Of a stretch of 64,000 bases of DNA, positions 37,346 through 47,554 are shown one piece after another. Every line of letters begins with the position of its first letter. The first letter of the stretch is position 1. Position numbers and translations under genes: made by a program. The notes beneath the pieces were generated by a model. It ran no database searches. It was not told the origin of the DNA and saw only the letters and a program-made list of their open reading frames with translations. The stretch is from Myxococcales bacterium (GTDB taxonomy: Bacteria; Myxococcota_A; Polyangia; Palsa-1104; JAEUJZ01). The DNA lies in contig JAEUKB010000037.1 of the NCBI GenBank assembly GCA_016794365.1, forward strand, positions 123,261-187,260, read 5' to 3'.

Positions 37346-38099
37346 CGGCCTCGCCGTTTCGCAAGTTACCCTGCGCGGCATCTACAAAGACTACGGACCC
37401 AAGCGAGCGCTGAGCGATGTCTCGCTGACCTTGGAAAAAGGCCAGGTGCTCGCGCTGCTCGGGGAAAATGGCGCGGGCAAGTCCACGCTGCTCGGGGTGC
37501 TGGCGCTGCAAATCCGACCGACGCGCGGACAGCTCTTGTTCGATGGTCAAGATGTCAGCGAGCTGGACGGGCTGTGGCTGCGGCAAAACCTGTCGCTGCT
37601 CTCTCACGAGCCTCGCTGTTATGCCGATCTGACGGCGCGGGAAAACCTGCTGTTCTTCGCGCAGCTCTACAGCGTCGGTGCGTCCGATTCGGCGCGGCAA
37701 GCGCTGGTGTCTGATCTGCTTTCGCGCGTCGGCCTATCGAGTGCCGCCGATCGTCCGAGTCGAACCTTTTCACGCGGCATGGTGCAGCGACTGGCGATTG
37801 CGCGCGCGCTGGTTCATCGGCCTGGGCTGCTGCTCCTTGATGAACCGTATACCGGGCTGGATCAAGAAGGTGTCCAGCTTCTGTCGTCGCTGATTGCCGC
37901 AGAGCGCGCACGCGGAGCGATCATCGTAGTCATCAGCCATGACTTCGAGCCGCTCGCTGCGCTGCTTGATACTGCGGCGGTTCTGCGACGAGGCCGTCTG
38001 GAAGCGACCCAGCGCTATGAGCCTGGGACGTGCAGTCGCGATCAGCTCTTGTCGCTGTACACCCGCGCCGCCGAGCGCAAGACCGCGAGGTCCGCATGA
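37335..38099 (+). CDS. ccmA: CcmA, heme-export ABC ATPase of cytochrome c maturation
   Basis: A 254-residue ABC ATPase with Walker A GENGAGKST, signature FSRGMVQRLAIARAL and Walker B LLLLDEPYTGLD. CcmA and CcmB drive release of holo-CcmE from the CcmC-CcmE heme complex. The signature begins FSRGM rather than LSAGQ, as in many deltaproteobacterial homologues. It overlaps both neighbours: 11 bases with the Ig-like gene and ATGA with ccmB. Its identity is supported by the coupled ccmB and by ccmE and ccmF upstream. Confidence 0.88.
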   Translation: MPTDGLAVSQVTLRGIYKDYGPKRALSDVSLTLEKGQVLALLGENGAGKSTLLGVLALQIRPTRGQLLFDGQDVSELDGLWLRQNLSLLSHEPRCYADLTARENLLFFAQLYSVGASDSARQALVSDLLSRVGLSSAADRPSRTFSRGMVQRLAIARALVHRPGLLLLDEPYTGLDQEGVQLLSSLIAAERARGAIIVVISHDFEPLAALLDTAAVLRRGRLEATQRYEPGTCSRDQLLSLYTRAAERKTARSA

Positions 38100-38788
38100 G
38101 CCTGCTCGGGCAAGTTGCGCTGCTGCTGTGGAAAGACGTTCGCGTCGAGTGGCGAGCGCGAGAGCTTCTCTACGCGACGATGCTGTTTTCCGCGATCATT
38201 GTGCTGCTGTTTTCTTTTTCCTTCCTCGGCGGCGCGCCACCTACCGTCGAGACCATGTCCGGCGTGCTGTGGGTTGCGATCGCGCTGTCGGGCATGCTCG
38301 GGATTGGCCGCAGCTTTGAGCGAGAGCGCGAAGCCGACACCCTGCGAGCGCTGCTGCTCGCGCCGATCGATCGCAGTGCGCTCTACCTGGCCAAGCTCTT
38401 GTCGATCACGCTGCTGATGCTGCTGACCGCGAGCGTCGTTGTGCCCGGTCTGCTGCTTCTGTTTGGGATGAAAGTCGGCTCAGGCTCGTCGTGGCTGTAC
38501 TTTTTGGCGCTGCTTGGGCTTGGGATCATTGGCTTTGCCGCCGTGGCGTCCCTGTTCGGAGCCTCGCTGGGACGCGCCAGGGTGCGCGAAGTGCTGCTGC
38601 CGCTGTTGGTCTATCCGCTCGTGGTTCCCGCGCTTTTGGCGGGCGCTCGCGGCTGTTACGGTGTGCTCTACGGAACCGCCGAGTCGTTGACCGATGCCCT
38701 GCGCTGGATCAAGTTCCTGCTTGTCTTTGACAGCATGGCGATCATTTTGGGCCTGTGGCTGTTCGAGCCGCTGTGCGCCCAAGAGTGA
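38096..38788 (+). CDS. ccmB: CcmB, heme exporter membrane subunit
   Basis: A 230-residue protein with six hydrophobic helices and the CcmB pattern: LLWKDVRVEWRARE near the start, then SFEREREADTLRALLLAPIDRSALYLAKL, and a Leu/Val-rich second half (LLPLLVYPLVVPALLAG). It is the membrane partner of CcmA. The start is ATG at 38096, overlapping the ccmA stop. It is the last gene of the operon: the next gene, tolB, is convergent only 9 bases away. No ccmC, ccmD or ccmG follows, so these are encoded elsewhere or replaced. Confidence 0.92.
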   Translation: MSLLGQVALLLWKDVRVEWRARELLYATMLFSAIIVLLFSFSFLGGAPPTVETMSGVLWVAIALSGMLGIGRSFEREREADTLRALLLAPIDRSALYLAKLLSITLLMLLTASVVVPGLLLLFGMKVGSGSSWLYFLALLGLGIIGFAAVASLFGASLGRARVREVLLPLLVYPLVVPALLAGARGCYGVLYGTAESLTDALRWIKFLLVFDSMAIILGLWLFEPLCAQE

Positions 38789-38797
38789 CGCGCGCAG

Positions 38798-40111
38798 CTA
38801 CGGCTTGACGTACGGACCCCACGACGGAGTCTCGGCTGCACCTTTGACCACAGGACGCTGCGTCTTGCCATCCGCCGTCGAGATATAAATTCCGCCTCGG
38901 CTTGACTTAAACACCAGCGCTCGTCCCGTCGGTGCCCACGATGGATGACTGTTCGATCCCTGGTTTTCTGTAATTCGCTGGAGATCTTGCGTCGCAGCAT
39001 CGACGGTGAAGATGTCCAGGTTGCCTTTTTCATCCCGTCCCGAAAACGCGATCAGCGACTTGCCATTGATCGGCTTGGGGCTCCACGACGGCTCGACGTT
39101 GTAGTTGCCTTTGCGCGTCAGCTTCACCTGATCGGAACCCGACGCTGACATCTTCCAAATCTGCGGGTTGCCGTGACGGTCCGACACAAACGCGATCTGA
39201 CTTCCATCAGGCGACCACGTCGGAGAGCTATCAATCGCCAGGTTATTGGTCAGCCTTTTGATGATATCTCCCGTCGGTGTGATCAGATAAATCTCGCTGT
39301 TTCCCTCGAACGAAAGCGTCACCGCGATCTTCGTCCCATCGGGAGACATCACTCCGCCCGTGTTCAGTCCTGGTCGCGTCGAGACGCGCTTGGGCTTTCC
39401 GCCGCTCGACGGAATCGACCACAGATCGGGCGTTCCGCGCACAAAGCTCGTGTACAGTAGCGCATTTCCCGACGGAGCCCATGACGGCAAAATGTTCTGC
39501 GAGCCGTTGTTCGTGAGCGAGTGCTGTCCCGCTCCGTCGTAGTCCATCACCACCAGCTCTTGAAGACGACCGCTTGGCCGAACAAACGCGATCTGCGTGC
39601 CAAAAAACGAGTCCTCGTTTGTGTAATAGCGAACCACTTCGTCGGCAAAGATGTGAGCCAGCCGTCGCACGTTCGCCACCGGAGCACGATACGTCTTTGT
39701 CAGCACCGGGCGATCGCCTTTGATCACCTCGTACAAGCGGAACTCGACCGACAGATCGCCGCCTGTGCTCACCGCGCGCGCTTTGATCACACCTTCTGCA
39801 CCCACCGTCCGCCACGAGTCCGGCGCAATCGACAGCTCTTCTTTGGCCAGGTCCGCCACAAACGAAGCCGGGTCCAGCGTCTTAAACAGGCCCGATGCGA
39901 GCAAGTCCGCGCTCAGCACCTCTTGCATTACCTGCGCGCTTTCCCCATCACCTTGGAGCCTCGGCACCGCGATCTTGTAGAGCGCTTGCCCTGGGTTTGT
40001 GATTTTGAACCGCACCACATCGTCCGCTTGCGCCTTTGCTGTCCGCAAGTGACCCGTTGTAAGGAGAAGTGGCAGTCCGAGAATCGCTACCGCGCGCATT
40101 GTCCGTCGCAT
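38798..40111 (-). CDS. tolB: TolB, periplasmic component of the Tol-Pal system
   Basis: A 437-residue exported beta-propeller. A signal peptide (MRRTMRAVAILGLPLLLTTG..AKA) is followed by a TolB N-terminal domain (about 25-155) and then six-bladed WD40-like repeats with the characteristic SPDGTKIA, SPDGSQIAFVSDR and NPQIWKM motifs. TolB links Pal to the TolA/TolQR energy chain during outer-membrane constriction. Start candidates are 40111 and 40099. The other tol-pal genes are not in the window. It is divergent from rplM. Confidence 0.93.
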   Translation of the reverse strand: MRRTMRAVAILGLPLLLTTGHLRTAKAQADDVVRFKITNPGQALYKIAVPRLQGDGESAQVMQEVLSADLLASGLFKTLDPASFVADLAKEELSIAPDSWRTVGAEGVIKARAVSTGGDLSVEFRLYEVIKGDRPVLTKTYRAPVANVRRLAHIFADEVVRYYTNEDSFFGTQIAFVRPSGRLQELVVMDYDGAGQHSLTNNGSQNILPSWAPSGNALLYTSFVRGTPDLWSIPSSGGKPKRVSTRPGLNTGGVMSPDGTKIAVTLSFEGNSEIYLITPTGDIIKRLTNNLAIDSSPTWSPDGSQIAFVSDRHGNPQIWKMSASGSDQVKLTRKGNYNVEPSWSPKPINGKSLIAFSGRDEKGNLDIFTVDAATQDLQRITENQGSNSHPSWAPTGRALVFKSSRGGIYISTADGKTQRPVVKGAAETPSWGPYVKP

Positions 40112-40270
40112 AGCCCATACCGTATCGTCACTTGGCCGCAAAATTCAAGCGAGCCGCATCTTTCATTGTTCACTCGGCGCGCGAATCTGTTAGGTTGCCA
40201 AACACTTCAGCGTTGTCCGAAGAAGCTCAGTGCTCCTCGTGGCCTAAGTCCGCGTAAGCAAAGAAGGTTC

Positions 40271-40299
40271 TTGACACTGCTGTTGTGATCCGATAGTTC
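40271..40299 (+). promoter_or_regulatory. Candidate promoter of rplM-rpsI
   Basis: A perfect TTGACA (40271-40276) is followed after 15-17 bases by GATAGTTC (40292-40299), about 25 bases before the rplM start. AAGGAA at 40311-40315 serves as the ribosome-binding site. Confidence 0.55.
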
Positions 40300-40321
40300 C
40301 AAGTCTCTCTAAGGAACTCGC

Positions 40322-40786
40322 ATGGCTACTCCGATTCCGAGCACGTACCTCAAGAACTTCGAGAAGGCGCAGGCTGAACGTAAATGGCACGTCATCGACG
40401 TGGCTGGCCTGACCCTGGGCCGCGCGGCGACGCAGATCGCCACCCTCCTGCGCGGTAAGCACAAGCCTGACTACACTCCAAACGTTGACAGCGGCGACTT
40501 TGTGGTCGTGCTCAATGCCCAGAAGGTTCACCTGACTGGCAAGAAGCTCGACGACAAGATGTACTACAAGCACACGCTGTACCTCGGTGGTCTGAAGTCG
40601 CGTCCAGCTCGTGAAATGCTGGGCACACGCTCGGACGAGGTGATTCGTCGCGCGGTGTGGGGCATGCTGCCGAAAGGTCCGCTGGGCCGAGTGATCATCA
40701 AGAAGCTGAAGATCTACTCGGGCACGGATCATCCGCACAGCGCGCAGCAGCCCAGCAAGCACACCTTGAAGACCATGCGTGGCTAG
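40322..40786 (+). CDS. rplM: 50S ribosomal protein L13
   Basis: A 154-residue L13, with the conserved KWHVIDVAGLTLGRAATQIATLLRGKHKP segment near the N-terminus, KMYYKHTLYLGGLK in the middle, and RAVWGMLPKGPLGR..KLKIY near the end. It is an early-assembly protein of the large subunit. It forms the usual pair with rpsI 16 bases downstream. It has about ten extra N-terminal residues relative to E. coli. Confidence 0.97.
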   Translation: MATPIPSTYLKNFEKAQAERKWHVIDVAGLTLGRAATQIATLLRGKHKPDYTPNVDSGDFVVVLNAQKVHLTGKKLDDKMYYKHTLYLGGLKSRPAREMLGTRSDEVIRRAVWGMLPKGPLGRVIIKKLKIYSGTDHPHSAQQPSKHTLKTMRG

Positions 40787-40802
40787 GAAGGTTTTTTAAG
40801 AA

Positions 40803-41204
40803 ATGGCGAACGTCGAACGAAACGCAGTGTACGCCACGGGTCGTCGCAAAGAAGCAGTGGCGCGTGTTTGGCTGCAACCTGGATCGGGCAAAGTCACGAT
40901 CAATCACCGTGACATCGACACCTACTTCGGTCGTGCAACCTCGAAGATGGTTCTGCGACAGCCGCTTGCGCTGACCTCGCAGACCCCGAACTTCGATGTG
41001 TACGTGAACGTCGCTGGTGGCGGTCTTTCGGGTCAAGCGGATGCGATTCGTCTTGGAATCACCCGCGCGCTGATGAAAGTCAACGCTGGCTTCCGTGGCG
41101 CACTCAAGGCGGCTGGTTACGTGACCCGCGATCCGCGCTGCAAAGAGCGTAAGAAGTACGGACAGCGTGGTGCTCGCGCCCGCTTCCAGTTCTCGAAGCG
41201 CTAA
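40803..41204 (+). CDS. rpsI: 30S ribosomal protein S9
   Basis: A 133-residue S9. [13 protein letters not shown] near the N-terminus, [19 protein letters not shown] in the middle, and the basic tail [17 protein letters not shown] (which reaches the P-site tRNA) are all present. It is cotranscribed with rplM and followed by a terminator. Confidence 0.97.
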   Translation: MANVERNAVYATGRRKEAVARVWLQPGSGKVTINHRDIDTYFGRATSKMVLRQPLALTSQTPNFDVYVNVAGGGLSGQADAIRLGITRALMKVNAGFRGALKAAGYVTRDPRCKERKKYGQRGARARFQFSKR

Positions 41205-41239
41205 ACGATCGCTGCAATACAAAGCTCGCTATGTGGCGA

Positions 41240-41297
41240 GTGTATGGAGCCAAGCGCTTTCATACACACCGCTCACATCAGCGGGCTTTTCTTTTTT
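41240..41297 (+). terminator. Terminator of the rplM-rpsI operon
   Basis: GTGTATG (41240-41246) pairs with CATACAC (41261-41267). A second stem CCGCT/AGCGG (41269-41284) is followed by GCTTTTCTTTTTTC. The tandem hairpins with a T-tract fit Rho-independent termination. Confidence 0.75.
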
Positions 41298-41397
41298 CAC
41301 CTCGATACGTTCCTTCCTCTTCAAACATCTGCGTAGGAAACGATTGATCGCTGTCCGTGGTTCACGGAATGCGCGCCGCTGTGGGTAGACTTGGGCC

Positions 41398-42858
41398 ATG
41401 ACGAGATGGCAAGTCGCAGGGCTCGGGCTGTGTCTGGCCGGTTGTAGCTGGGTATTTGACGACAGCGCACCGGAGCTGCCGCTCATCGGTGAGCCGCCAG
41501 TGATGGAGCGCTATCTGAAGCTCAACCAGAAGACGGCACGCGATGTGTTTGTGCTCCTGGATGCGGCAGACAAGCCGTGGGCGGTGATTCCCGAGCTGCC
41601 CGAGCTGCCCGTTGGCTTGCCCGAAGGCATCACACTGCCGAGCCTGCCCGAGACGCTGCGCCTGGTTCGACTGGATCCGCAGGAAGATCCGCAGGCCGCG
41701 ACGACTTATCCCTCGCAGTATCTTCAGGCGACGCTGCGATCGCTGTACGTGATGGTGGTTCCGGCGCTTTTTGATCCATCGATCAAAGACAAGTCGGTGC
41801 GCTTGTCGCGGATTCGTCCGGGTGAACCGCCGCTGCTCTTTGAGCCGTTTCCCGAAGGCACGCCGGTTTTGCTCGTGAGCGGCAACGAACAAGTCGGCGT
41901 CATGTTTTCGCAGAGCAGCAAGTCCAAGAGCCTGCGCGCGTTTCGCATGGATGGCTCAGGAGATCGGCGCGAGCTACCGATTCCCGAAGGTGTCGATCCA
42001 GCCAAGCCGTTTGACAAAGGTCGCTATCAGCTCGTTTCGTCGGGAGAACAGCTGATCGTTCAAGACGGCAGCGACAACGTCACGGTCTACGCGACACGCT
42101 CGGGAGGCAGTGACAAGAGCCTGGGGAAGCTAGCGCGATCGTGGCAGCTCGACAGTCGGCAACAAGCGCTGCTTGCGTGCTCGGATGCGGGACTGGTTCG
42201 TCTGCCGCTCGATGGATCGAACAAGGTTGTGCTGGATTCTGCGCCGTGTGCGACGGATCTCTTTCGAGTCGTGCAGCTGCAAGGTTCGCGCTTGGTCCTG
42301 TATCGCAGTGGCGACGGACTTCGTCAGGTTCCCGAGGATGGCTCAGGTGTTCCGACGGTGCGCATCGATGCGATTGGACAGCTGTTGACGATCGGTCCCG
42401 CTGGAGAGCTGCTGTATTCGCGCGATCCCTCGCAGACCTACGGCGCGGGCATTGGCAGCGGCTTTTTGGGCGATCGTCAGGTGATGGAGCGAGGTCGGCG
42501 TCCGGCCTGGTCTGGCGATCGATCGCGGCTTCGTTATCTGGAATGGGCCGCGCGCTCGGACAACGCAGGAGACTTCCATTCACGGCTTCTCTCGACGGAT
42601 GAAGTGACGCGGCTCGCGCGCAATGTTCGGTTGTTTGGTGAGCTGTCCGACGGTCGTGTCCTGGCGGTCAGCAACGCAGTGCCGCGCGGAACGCACAATC
42701 GGATCATTGTCATCGACGAAGAGCAGAAGCAGGCGCGCTGGGTGGCCGACAGCTCGCGCGAGTTTCTGTTCATTCCCGGTTCAAGCGATCTGCTGGTGAA
42801 GGTGGTGATCGGACAGACGGGCTGGGATATCCGGCGCGTGCCGATTTTGCCCAAATAA
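41398..42858 (+). CDS. Lipoprotein with beta-propeller-like repeats
   Basis: A 486-residue protein with a short signal MTRWQVAGLGLCLAGC whose lipobox LAGC marks lipidation. A Pro/Leu/Glu-rich stretch (PELPELPVGLPEGITLPSLPE) follows. The rest is rich in beta strands and repeated blade-like motifs (LVSSGEQLIVQDGSDNV, GLRQVPEDGSG, GRRPAWSGDRSRLRYLEWA), suggesting a WD40/TolB-like propeller. It is probably membrane-anchored on the periplasmic side. No specific family is recognised. It converges with the DUF255 gene 39 bases away. Confidence 0.75.
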   Translation: MTRWQVAGLGLCLAGCSWVFDDSAPELPLIGEPPVMERYLKLNQKTARDVFVLLDAADKPWAVIPELPELPVGLPEGITLPSLPETLRLVRLDPQEDPQAATTYPSQYLQATLRSLYVMVVPALFDPSIKDKSVRLSRIRPGEPPLLFEPFPEGTPVLLVSGNEQVGVMFSQSSKSKSLRAFRMDGSGDRRELPIPEGVDPAKPFDKGRYQLVSSGEQLIVQDGSDNVTVYATRSGGSDKSLGKLARSWQLDSRQQALLACSDAGLVRLPLDGSNKVVLDSAPCATDLFRVVQLQGSRLVLYRSGDGLRQVPEDGSGVPTVRIDAIGQLLTIGPAGELLYSRDPSQTYGAGIGSGFLGDRQVMERGRRPAWSGDRSRLRYLEWAARSDNAGDFHSRLLSTDEVTRLARNVRLFGELSDGRVLAVSNAVPRGTHNRIIVIDEEQKQARWVADSSREFLFIPGSSDLLVKVVIGQTGWDIRRVPILPK

Positions 42859-42897
42859 GAGCGCTGGCTGGTCCGGGGTGGGATCGGTGTGTGACGG

Positions 42898-44991
42898 CTA
42901 CGGCGCTTGAAGCTGGATGCGCAGCGCTGCTGGATCGCTGATTGGCGGGCTACAGCGCTCGCCTTGACAGACATATGCCGTCGGTGAGCCGTCCCGACAG
43001 TGCTTGCCTTCACACAGCGCGGCGATCGGCTCGGGCTGAACCTGACCTTCTTTGGCGATCCAGACGAAGTGATCGGGCACATACGTCGTCGTCGCAGCCG
43101 TGACGAGCGGATGATCGAGATCGCAGCCGGACGGCAGCGCGATGATCGTCACCACCAGGCCATGCTGGAGCAGATCGAGCGCAGCCAGCGTCGCTCCAAA
43201 TCCGATCGGACTGCGCTGGGCGCGATCGGCCAGTCGCAGCAGCGTCGATTCAGCCATCGCACGATAGCGATCGCGCTGCGCTGGCAGCAGCGCCGATAGC
43301 TTCAGCAAGTTCTGACACATCACCGCCATCCCCGACGGAATCGCGCTGTCGTGCAGGCTCACTGGGCGCGCAGGCAGCACCACGCCATCGGTTTCCGCTG
43401 GACCCACAAAGAACGAGTGACTGTCTGGATCGTACAAGTCGCGGATCGCCGCTTCGGTCAGCGCACTGGCGATGAGCAGATAGCGTGCATCTTGGGTCGC
43501 TTGGCTTAGCTGAATCAGCGCGTCCGTCAAAAATGCATGATCATCAAGCGTCGCGTCGAGCTTCGCCACGCCATCTTTGAACGTCCGCAAGAGCTTTCCG
43601 TCGGCAGCTCGTAGCGTTCGCAGCACAAAGTCGGCGGTGCGCTGGCCCAGCTGGGTTAGATCCGATCGCGCCAGCAAAAGTCCGCAGGTCGCCAGCGCCG
43701 AGATCGTCAGCGCGTTCCATCCAGTCAGGATCTTGTCGTCGGTGCCCGGCGCAGTCCGCTGGTCACGAGCGCGCAGCAGCGTCGCTTTGGCTTCGCTCAG
43801 AAGCTGATCTTCCTCGTCGTCGCGTGGCTGATCGATCAGGTGCAGGATCGACGCATTGTCGGGACCATGTCCGTGTGGATCGCTCCAGTTTCCGCCGGGA
43901 ATCACGTCGTAGCAGCGCGCCACAAGGGCTGCTTTGTGTGATCCGACAAGCGCTGTGACTTCTTCTGGATTCCAGACGTAATACTTGCCTTCTACGCCCT
44001 CGCTGTCTGCGTCGAGTGCTGCGTAAAAGCCACCGCTCGGTGCGCTCATCTGTCGGGTCAGCCAGCCCACCGTCTCGTCGATGACTCGGCGATAGCGCTG
44101 GGCCAGCACATCTTGTCCGATCGTCGTCAGCACCGCGCTCGCCTGGCCGTACAGACGCAGCAGCAGCGCGTTATCGTAGAGCATCTTTTCAAAGTGCGGC
44201 ACCAGCCACTTGTCGTCGGTGGAATAGCGCGCAAAGCCACCGCCCAGGTGATCGTAGATGCCGCCGCTCGCCATCTTGGTCAGCGTCAGAAGCGCAGGCC
44301 GAACATCGTCGAGATCTCCGCTGCGGACATACGATCGCAAAAGCAGCGACAGCGCGGTTGGATTGGGAAACTTGGGTGCGTTTCCGAAGCCACCGTCTCG
44401 ACGATCGATGCGCTCGGCGAGGCGAACGCCAATGCGCTGGATCAGATCGGTGGGCAGGTGCGCGCCCGTCTCGGCACCGCTCGCTTGTCGCTGAACGTCG
44501 AGCAGTGCTGCTTTGAGCTGGGCTGCGTGATCTTTGACCTTCGTCGGCTCTTGTCGATACGCGAGGAGCAGCGCCGACAGCACACGCCGAAACGAAGGCC
44601 GACCATGGCGATCTTGCGGCGGAAAATACGTGCCTCCGAAAAACGGCTCTCCCGTCGGAAGAAGGAACATCGACAGCGGCCAGCCACCGCCTTCATCGAA
44701 GAGCTGAAGCGCCTGCTGATAGAGCTGATCGACATCGGGATGCTCTACGCGATCGACCTTGATGCAGACAAAGTCTTGGTTTAGCTGCGCTGCCGTCGCG
44801 GGATCGTCGAAGGACTCGTGCGCCATGACGTGACACCAGTGACACGCGGAGTAGCCGATCGACAGAAACACCGGTTTGTCTTCTCGACGGGCTTGGGCAA
44901 AGGCTTCGTCGCCCCACGGATACCAGTCCACGGGCTGATCGGCATGCTGACGAAGGTACGGACTCGATGACTTGGCAAGACGGTTTGGCAC
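42898..44991 (-). CDS. Thioredoxin-domain protein of the DUF255/YyaL (SPATA20) family
   Basis: A 697-residue protein with the complete family signature. The N-terminus [29 protein letters not shown] leads to [16 protein letters not shown], a thioredoxin-like fold with a CHWC motif, and then [12 protein letters not shown], where most relatives have VDREERPD. The C-terminal two thirds resemble a six-hairpin glycosidase fold (for example [17 protein letters not shown] and [15 protein letters not shown]). The biochemical function of the family is not established. It lies downstream of the peptide-transporter gene on the same strand, 165 bases away. Confidence 0.92.
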   Translation of the reverse strand: MPNRLAKSSSPYLRQHADQPVDWYPWGDEAFAQARREDKPVFLSIGYSACHWCHVMAHESFDDPATAAQLNQDFVCIKVDRVEHPDVDQLYQQALQLFDEGGGWPLSMFLLPTGEPFFGGTYFPPQDRHGRPSFRRVLSALLLAYRQEPTKVKDHAAQLKAALLDVQRQASGAETGAHLPTDLIQRIGVRLAERIDRRDGGFGNAPKFPNPTALSLLLRSYVRSGDLDDVRPALLTLTKMASGGIYDHLGGGFARYSTDDKWLVPHFEKMLYDNALLLRLYGQASAVLTTIGQDVLAQRYRRVIDETVGWLTRQMSAPSGGFYAALDADSEGVEGKYYVWNPEEVTALVGSHKAALVARCYDVIPGGNWSDPHGHGPDNASILHLIDQPRDDEEDQLLSEAKATLLRARDQRTAPGTDDKILTGWNALTISALATCGLLLARSDLTQLGQRTADFVLRTLRAADGKLLRTFKDGVAKLDATLDDHAFLTDALIQLSQATQDARYLLIASALTEAAIRDLYDPDSHSFFVGPAETDGVVLPARPVSLHDSAIPSGMAVMCQNLLKLSALLPAQRDRYRAMAESTLLRLADRAQRSPIGFGATLAALDLLQHGLVVTIIALPSGCDLDHPLVTAATTTYVPDHFVWIAKEGQVQPEPIAALCEGKHCRDGSPTAYVCQGERCSPPISDPAALRIQLQAP

Positions 44992-45156
44992 GGGTTCTCC
45001 CTCGGCTGATCGCGACAGAAGCTAACCCAGCTTCGATGCCGCGTGACATCAGAAGCGCCAAGGGTCCGTGGGAATGTGCGGGACGAAGCAAGAAGAGCGA
45101 GTCGAGAGGCTGGGACGAAAAAATCGCGATGAGAAAATCGAGACGAGAAGGACGCG

Positions 45157-46530
45157 CTAGTAACCGGCTTCTGCGACGGCTGGAACTTCTGATTCCCCTT
45201 CCGCGCTTTTCTTCTGATCAGCGGGCGGACCTTCCGGCGGCATTGCTGCTTTGAGCCGACGATACTGCGACACCAAAAGCAGCGCTGCGACCAGGGACGT
45301 AGCGACGAGCAGCGCAAAGAAGTCCGAGTGCTTCCACGGCTTCCAGAAGCGACCGAGGAAGCCCGACAGATAGTTTCCAACTGCCGTCGCGATAAACCAC
45401 ACACCCATCAGCATTGCGGTCATCCGTCGCGGAGCCAGCTTGGTCACCATCGACAGACCCATCGGCGACAGGTGCAGCTCTGCGACGGTGACGACGAAGT
45501 AGCTCGCGATGAGCCACAGCATGCTGACCTTGCCGCTGTTGCCGCCCGCCCACGACGCCAGGACCATGATTCCGTATGCCGCGCCGGTGAGCAGCATGCC
45601 GATTCCCAGCTTGGCGGGCGTGCTCGGCTCCATGTTCTTTCCGCGCAGCCAGGTCATAAACCGCACCAGCACCGGCGTCAGCACAATCACGAACACCGAG
45701 TTGAACGCTTGGAAAACGCCGGGCGGGATTTCCCACGACCACGAGCCCACGCGCAGCATTCGATCGGTGTTGTCGCGCGCCCAGAAGGTCAGCGTCGTGC
45801 CGTTTTGGTGAAAGGCCATCCAGAAGAACATCACGACGAAGCACATGATCACCAGCGACGTGATGCGCTGACGCTCGATCTCGGGTGGATCGGGTCGGTC
45901 TTCGTATTCAGCGGGAAGGGGAACATCCAGAACGGCAGCCACCGACGATCGTGCATCACCTACAGTGACGTGCTTGCGCAGCGCCGCAAAGATCACGAAC
46001 GAAAACGCCATACAGCCGCCAGCCGTCGCAAACGCCAGCGGCCAGCCGAACGTCATGCGCATGAACTCTCCGACGGGACCGCCAAACAGCGCGCCGAGGT
46101 TGATGCCCATGTAAAACACCGAAAAAGCAGCATCTCGACGGGCATCACCTTGCGGATACAAGTTGCCAACCAGCGTCGAGATGTTGGGCTTAAACAGACC
46201 GTTGCCGAGCACCAGCAGAAACAGCGCGGAGTAAAACGCGATCGGGTTCTGAATCGAAAAGACCAGATAGCCCGCACCGAGGAGCAGCGCACCCGCCAAG
46301 ATCGCTTTCGAGTATCCAAACACTCGATCAGCGAGGATTCCACCGAAGAACGGCGTCAGATACACGAAGAACATGTACCAGCCGTAGACGTTCGAAGCTT
46401 CTGCCTCGCTCATCTTCTGATGTTCGGTGAGGTAGAGCGTCAGGAGCGCCAGCATCAGATAGAAGCCGAAGCGTTCCCACATCTCCGTTAGGAAAAGTAC
46501 GTAAAGGCCGCGAGGATGCTTGCTTGCCAT
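45157..46530 (-). CDS. POT/PTR2-family proton-coupled peptide transporter
   Basis: A 457-residue major-facilitator protein with about 12-14 membrane helices. The POT hallmark appears as FLTEMWERFGFYLM (ExxER) near residue 15, which couples proton and peptide movement. A second family motif, GGILADRVFGYSKAI, lies near residue 62. Members import di- and tripeptides. The C-terminus carries a charged tail (PEGPPADQKKSAEGESE). Substrate specificity cannot be read from the sequence. Confidence 0.9.
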   Translation of the reverse strand: MASKHPRGLYVLFLTEMWERFGFYLMLALLTLYLTEHQKMSEAEASNVYGWYMFFVYLTPFFGGILADRVFGYSKAILAGALLLGAGYLVFSIQNPIAFYSALFLLVLGNGLFKPNISTLVGNLYPQGDARRDAAFSVFYMGINLGALFGGPVGEFMRMTFGWPLAFATAGGCMAFSFVIFAALRKHVTVGDARSSVAAVLDVPLPAEYEDRPDPPEIERQRITSLVIMCFVVMFFWMAFHQNGTTLTFWARDNTDRMLRVGSWSWEIPPGVFQAFNSVFVIVLTPVLVRFMTWLRGKNMEPSTPAKLGIGMLLTGAAYGIMVLASWAGGNSGKVSMLWLIASYFVVTVAELHLSPMGLSMVTKLAPRRMTAMLMGVWFIATAVGNYLSGFLGRFWKPWKHSDFFALLVATSLVAALLLVSQYRRLKAAMPPEGPPADQKKSAEGESEVPAVAEAGY

Positions 46531-46832
46531 ACAGTTATCTCTAGTTTCGCACTAGACGGGGATTGCTTGTAAAGGGTTAAGTTCGTGTAAACCCTCTCGG
46601 TTTTCGTCATTCGCTGCTGCGCTTGCCACGAGGAGCGCGCGGCCTGTGGCGGAAGCTCAGCTTGGTTCGTAGATCTGCGCGTCAGACGAAGAGTTGGCGA
46701 CTGCGGGACGCGTGCTCGACGTGGACCGCGTCTGCGCTGGCGTCGTTCGGAGATTTCGGCGGAGATTTCGGCGGAGCTGCGACGAAGAACGCTCGCTGAA
46801 AAGCAAGTGACGTGGCCCAAGCGGCTTGTGGC

Positions 46833-46859
46833 TTGACAGGATCGCGACTTCTATCTAAA
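46833..46859 (+). promoter_or_regulatory. Candidate promoter of rpsD
   Basis: A perfect TTGACA (46833-46838) precedes TCTAAA (46854-46859) with a 15-base spacer, about 35 bases before the rpsD start. The 363-base gap (46531-46893) also holds a 12-bp tandem repeat GAGATTTCGGCG (46750-46773) and no gene that I can support. Confidence 0.5.
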
Positions 46860-46893
46860 TGAATTGGGATTTCAATTTCAAAAAGGAGACACC

Positions 46894-47499
46894 ATGAGTC
46901 GCTACACAGGTCCACGTCTGCGCGTGATGCGCTCGCTCGGCGTTGAGCTGCCCGGTCTGTCGCGCAAGAGCATTGAGCGCCGTCCGCATCCTCCCGGTCA
47001 GCACGGTCAGCGGCGACGCAAGCGCAGTGACTACGGAAACCAGCTCATCGAAAAGCAGAAGCTGCGCTATCACTACGGACTGACGGAACGGCAGCTGCGC
47101 ACGGCGGTTCGTACGGCGATGGAAAGCACGGGAGTGACCGGCACCAAGCTGGTGGAGCTGCTCGAGCGACGGCTGGACAACCTGGTGTTTCGCGCGGGCC
47201 TGGCTCCGACGATTGTGGCGGCGCGACAGCTGGTGCGGCACGGTCACGTCGGCGTAAACGGTCGTCGCGTAGACATTCCATCGTGTCGGCTGCGGGTGGG
47301 CGATCGGTTTGCGGTGATCTCGAAGATGGCGAAGTCGCCGCTGCTGGTTGACTCGCTGGCGCGCTTCGGTCCGCAGCGTCCAGCGTGGCTTCAGCTTTCC
47401 GACGCGGATCAGAGCGTCCAGTTGACCGCGCTCCCCGACGAGACGGCGGTGCCCTTTCCCATCGAGCTGCGCCAGGTGATCGAGTACTACTCGCGCTAA
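46894..47499 (+). CDS. rpsD: 30S ribosomal protein S4, zinc-free form
   Basis: A 201-residue S4. The start at 46894 (MSRYTGPRLRVMRSLG) is preceded by AAAAGGAG. The N-terminal domain has no Cys cluster, so this is the zinc-independent form. The S4 RNA-binding domain (LDNLVFRAGLAPTIVAARQLVRHGHVGVNGRRVDIPS) is intact. S4 nucleates 30S assembly and often represses its own translation. It stands alone with its own promoter rather than in the alpha operon (rpsM-rpsK-rpsD-rpoA), so a second S4 may exist elsewhere. Confidence 0.96.
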   Translation: MSRYTGPRLRVMRSLGVELPGLSRKSIERRPHPPGQHGQRRRKRSDYGNQLIEKQKLRYHYGLTERQLRTAVRTAMESTGVTGTKLVELLERRLDNLVFRAGLAPTIVAARQLVRHGHVGVNGRRVDIPSCRLRVGDRFAVISKMAKSPLLVDSLARFGPQRPAWLQLSDADQSVQLTALPDETAVPFPIELRQVIEYYSR

Positions 47500-47554
47500 C
47501 CGCTTGTGCGGGATGCTTGGCCGCGCCGGTTCGCTGCACGAAGCGGTGTCTGCG

